Below are positions 62,178 to 64,000 of a stretch of DNA of 64,000 bases, in pieces (within the stretch, counting starts at the first letter, position 1; the number at the start of each line of letters is the position of its first letter). The stretch is from Macrophomina tecta (taxonomy: Eukaryota; Ascomycota; Dothideomycetes; Botryosphaeriales; Botryosphaeriaceae), in the NCBI GenBank assembly GCA_024180945.1, contig JAKSGN010000002.1, positions 2,232,001 through 2,296,000 of the forward strand. The letters are read 5' to 3'. The translations under genes and the position numbers were made by a program. The notes under the pieces are model-generated. The model ran no database searches. It had not been told where the DNA came from and saw nothing but the letters and a program-made list of their open reading frames with translations.

Positions 62178-64000
62178 GGCTATAGGGGCTAAGTAGGACA
62201 CGGGAAGGAGCTGGGGTTTGGGGCTCCGCAGGATTCCCTTGCGGATTTCTAACTATTGGTTAGCTTTCAGGGATTCTCTTCTCACTGCGATAAGCAGGAC
62301 AATGGGGCTTGATTGGCTAAGATTTGCTTTCTATTGCTCTACTGCTCTCTTGCGGGGTTGAGGGACTGCGATTCTTGGTATTTCAAAACCGTTCAATGGG
62401 GTTGTAGTGCTGCCTCTTCCAAGTCTCTAGACGACTTGGACACTGTTTACCCTCAAGGTGCGGCTTATCCGTGGTTTTTCTCATGCCGAAGCAGAGAATA
62501 AGCTTGGGGTAGAGTAGAATCTATAGGCGCGTTCTCCGGACTGGTCTCTCTTGCGATGCACCTTTCGGTTCAGAATCTCAGGGTATTATTTTGCGAACTG
62601 TTCAGCTGGACAGTGCACGATGCAGAACTTGATCATTCCCGCTAAATCCCATCTCGAAGGCAAATTAGTAGGAGCTGACAATCTAGCGGCGAAGAAGTAC
62701 ATTATTTCTCAGTTGCTACGTGTATTTCCCTTCCCGAATATTTTCATAATGACTCACAGCTTCATTCTAGTGATAAGAGCCTTCTTGCGAATAGCACACG
62801 TGAGCGCCAGCGCAGTATATTGTCAGTACCTTCTACAGAGTTAGCATGACGTCTTTTGCGGGATTACGTCCCACTTTTGGCAAGTTGTATGTTATACGAA
62901 TAGTCGTAGAAAGCCCTGAGGGCATGCTAGCTCGGCCGCCGTCTGCACTGGCCTCCTGTACCAACCACAACATGGCAGCTTCACATTCTCACTAGGGAAA
63001 ACACAACTTTCAACCGTCGCTTCCACGGCCACATTCGATTTTGGTCATTGTTATGTGCCTCAAACGGGCTGGAGTTTCAGCTCATCACGAATATGAGAGC
63101 ACACGCCATCTTACTCCTTGCTAGAACTCTTCCGTGTGTCCTCTGAGACGTCATGTCTAGACATTTTGGTACTTCAGCCCCGGAAAAAAACACCACCTCT
63201 CTCTTTCGCTCAGAAGTGCTAACGACCCGGTATAGTAGCAGGCTTACCTCGTCTCGCAATTTCCCATTGCACTTCATCGTATCGCTCGGCCACCCTAGGA
63301 ATTGGCAAGTTCTTCCAATGTCCAGATGCCTACGAAAAGATGCTAGGGACCCTGAAAGGGAGAAGAATTGCCGCTCAGTCTAGCTGCTTTGGGTCTTAGA
63401 ATGGAGGGTGTTGTGCCGACCACTGTGGCCACCTCTACTCGAGTGAGATTGGCGCTGAAACACCAACCTGCCAGAGTGGCTGCGTGCTCCGCGTCCAAGA
63501 AGCCAAAGGGCTTGAAAGAGTAGTTCAGCAGCAAGCGGGTTGGCATTTCGCCAGCGTCGCCTGATAAATGGTCGTGATAGACAGGGAGGCGACAGCCACC
63601 ACCTGTTAAGGCAGGAGCAGGCTTAGCGCCTGGACAGCCATAGCTAGCTACCTCCTTCCAGCGAGTACGAGTTACTCAATACCAATCAAAAATACAATCA
63701 GACTTGCTTTCATTTATTCTTCGTTTTGGCACGGCGCCACAACGCCACCGACTGTGCTAACAACCTCGGCGCGGCGAAAACGGAGTACGAGACGATTTCA
63801 GTGCAGGATCAGCTAACACTGACGCTCGCTCCGTTCATGGGAGGAATGAAGCAGGAGCTCATGTCCCCTTGGGTGGCCAGGTCAGCACAATGCCGCCAGT
63901 GAAAGTTCCCAGGCACAGTTCTACTATGGGAGCAACAAAGGCCACTTTCAGCAGCTCTCCTGAAGATATCTTAGATCAATCGTCCGTTAATACATTCCAA
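62178..64000. other. Right-edge sequence, no gene recognised
   Basis: These 1.8 kb beyond FamX-8 contain only short frames without motifs or splice support. The array may continue beyond the window. Confidence 0.45.

Overview
ORGANISM AND EVIDENCE. The window is nuclear DNA of a filamentous ascomycete, most likely a Dothideomycete-type Pezizomycotina (inference from gene content and style). Genes lie on both strands with no operons. Introns are short (48-105 bp) with GT-AG ends and CTGAC/CTAAC-like branch sites. The recognisable proteins are fungal: a sterol glucosyltransferase, mevalonate diphosphate decarboxylase, a DUF2985 membrane protein, a DUF1761 protein and a SAT4/PTH11-type rhodopsin-domain protein. 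I saw no tRNA, rRNA, CRISPR array or intact transposon. LEFT BLOCK (1-22.2 kb) is ordinary, fairly gene-dense and conserved. In order it holds: the 5' part of a sterol 3-beta-glucosyltransferase (-), a DUF2985 membrane protein (+), ERG19/MVD1 (+), a small membrane-protein candidate with an in-frame TAG (+), FOL3-type dihydrofolate/folylpolyglutamate synthase (-), a conserved disordered fungal protein (+), a DUF1761 protein (+), an unknown helical protein (-), mitochondrial monothiol glutaredoxin GRX5 (-), phosphopantothenoylcysteine decarboxylase (+) and an AFG1-type mitochondrial AAA ATPase (+). These are housekeeping functions: sterol, folate, CoA, Fe-S and mitochondrial quality control. They share promoters in places but do not form a pathway. 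RIGHT BLOCK (about 24-62.2 kb) is a sparse accessory island. Its main content is an array of eight divergent paralogues of one protein family that I cannot assign to a described domain. They lie at 23973-25133 (-), 27403-28293, 38464-39681, 44955-46858, 47992-49246, 49938-51588, 55718-57433 and 60822-62177 (all +). I call them FamX-1 to FamX-8. Each has a long disordered N-terminal region rich in P, S, Q, N, G or Y and one compact C-terminal domain. The domain shows a G-x-hydrophobic-x-aromatic strand, then (H/R)P(A/G/S)-hydrophobic-hydrophobic, then a hydrophobic strand ending T/S-S/G-W/F/Y, then K/R-aromatic, and in most copies a final G-x-P-x-L-x-L strand and a K-x-x-Y strand. At least two decayed copies (40.8-42.6 kb and 42.9-44.4 kb), and possibly more near 29 kb, show birth-and-death evolution in place. 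The array also contains one intact six-exon rhodopsin-domain gene (33352-34916) and one aldo-keto reductase pseudogene with several frameshifts (51993-52937). HOW IT FITS TOGETHER. The left block reads as a stable syntenic backbone and the right block as a lineage-specific expansion whose members diverge quickly outside a few fold-defining positions. That pattern is typical of recognition, conflict or effector-type families, but no function is demonstrated. Domain order and motif spacing suggest a small SH3-like or PemK/MazF-like beta-barrel, or a relative of the fungal DUF6590 domain; this is a hypothesis for profile or structure searches. All exon structures were read by eye and are consistent in phase, but they are not supported by transcripts.
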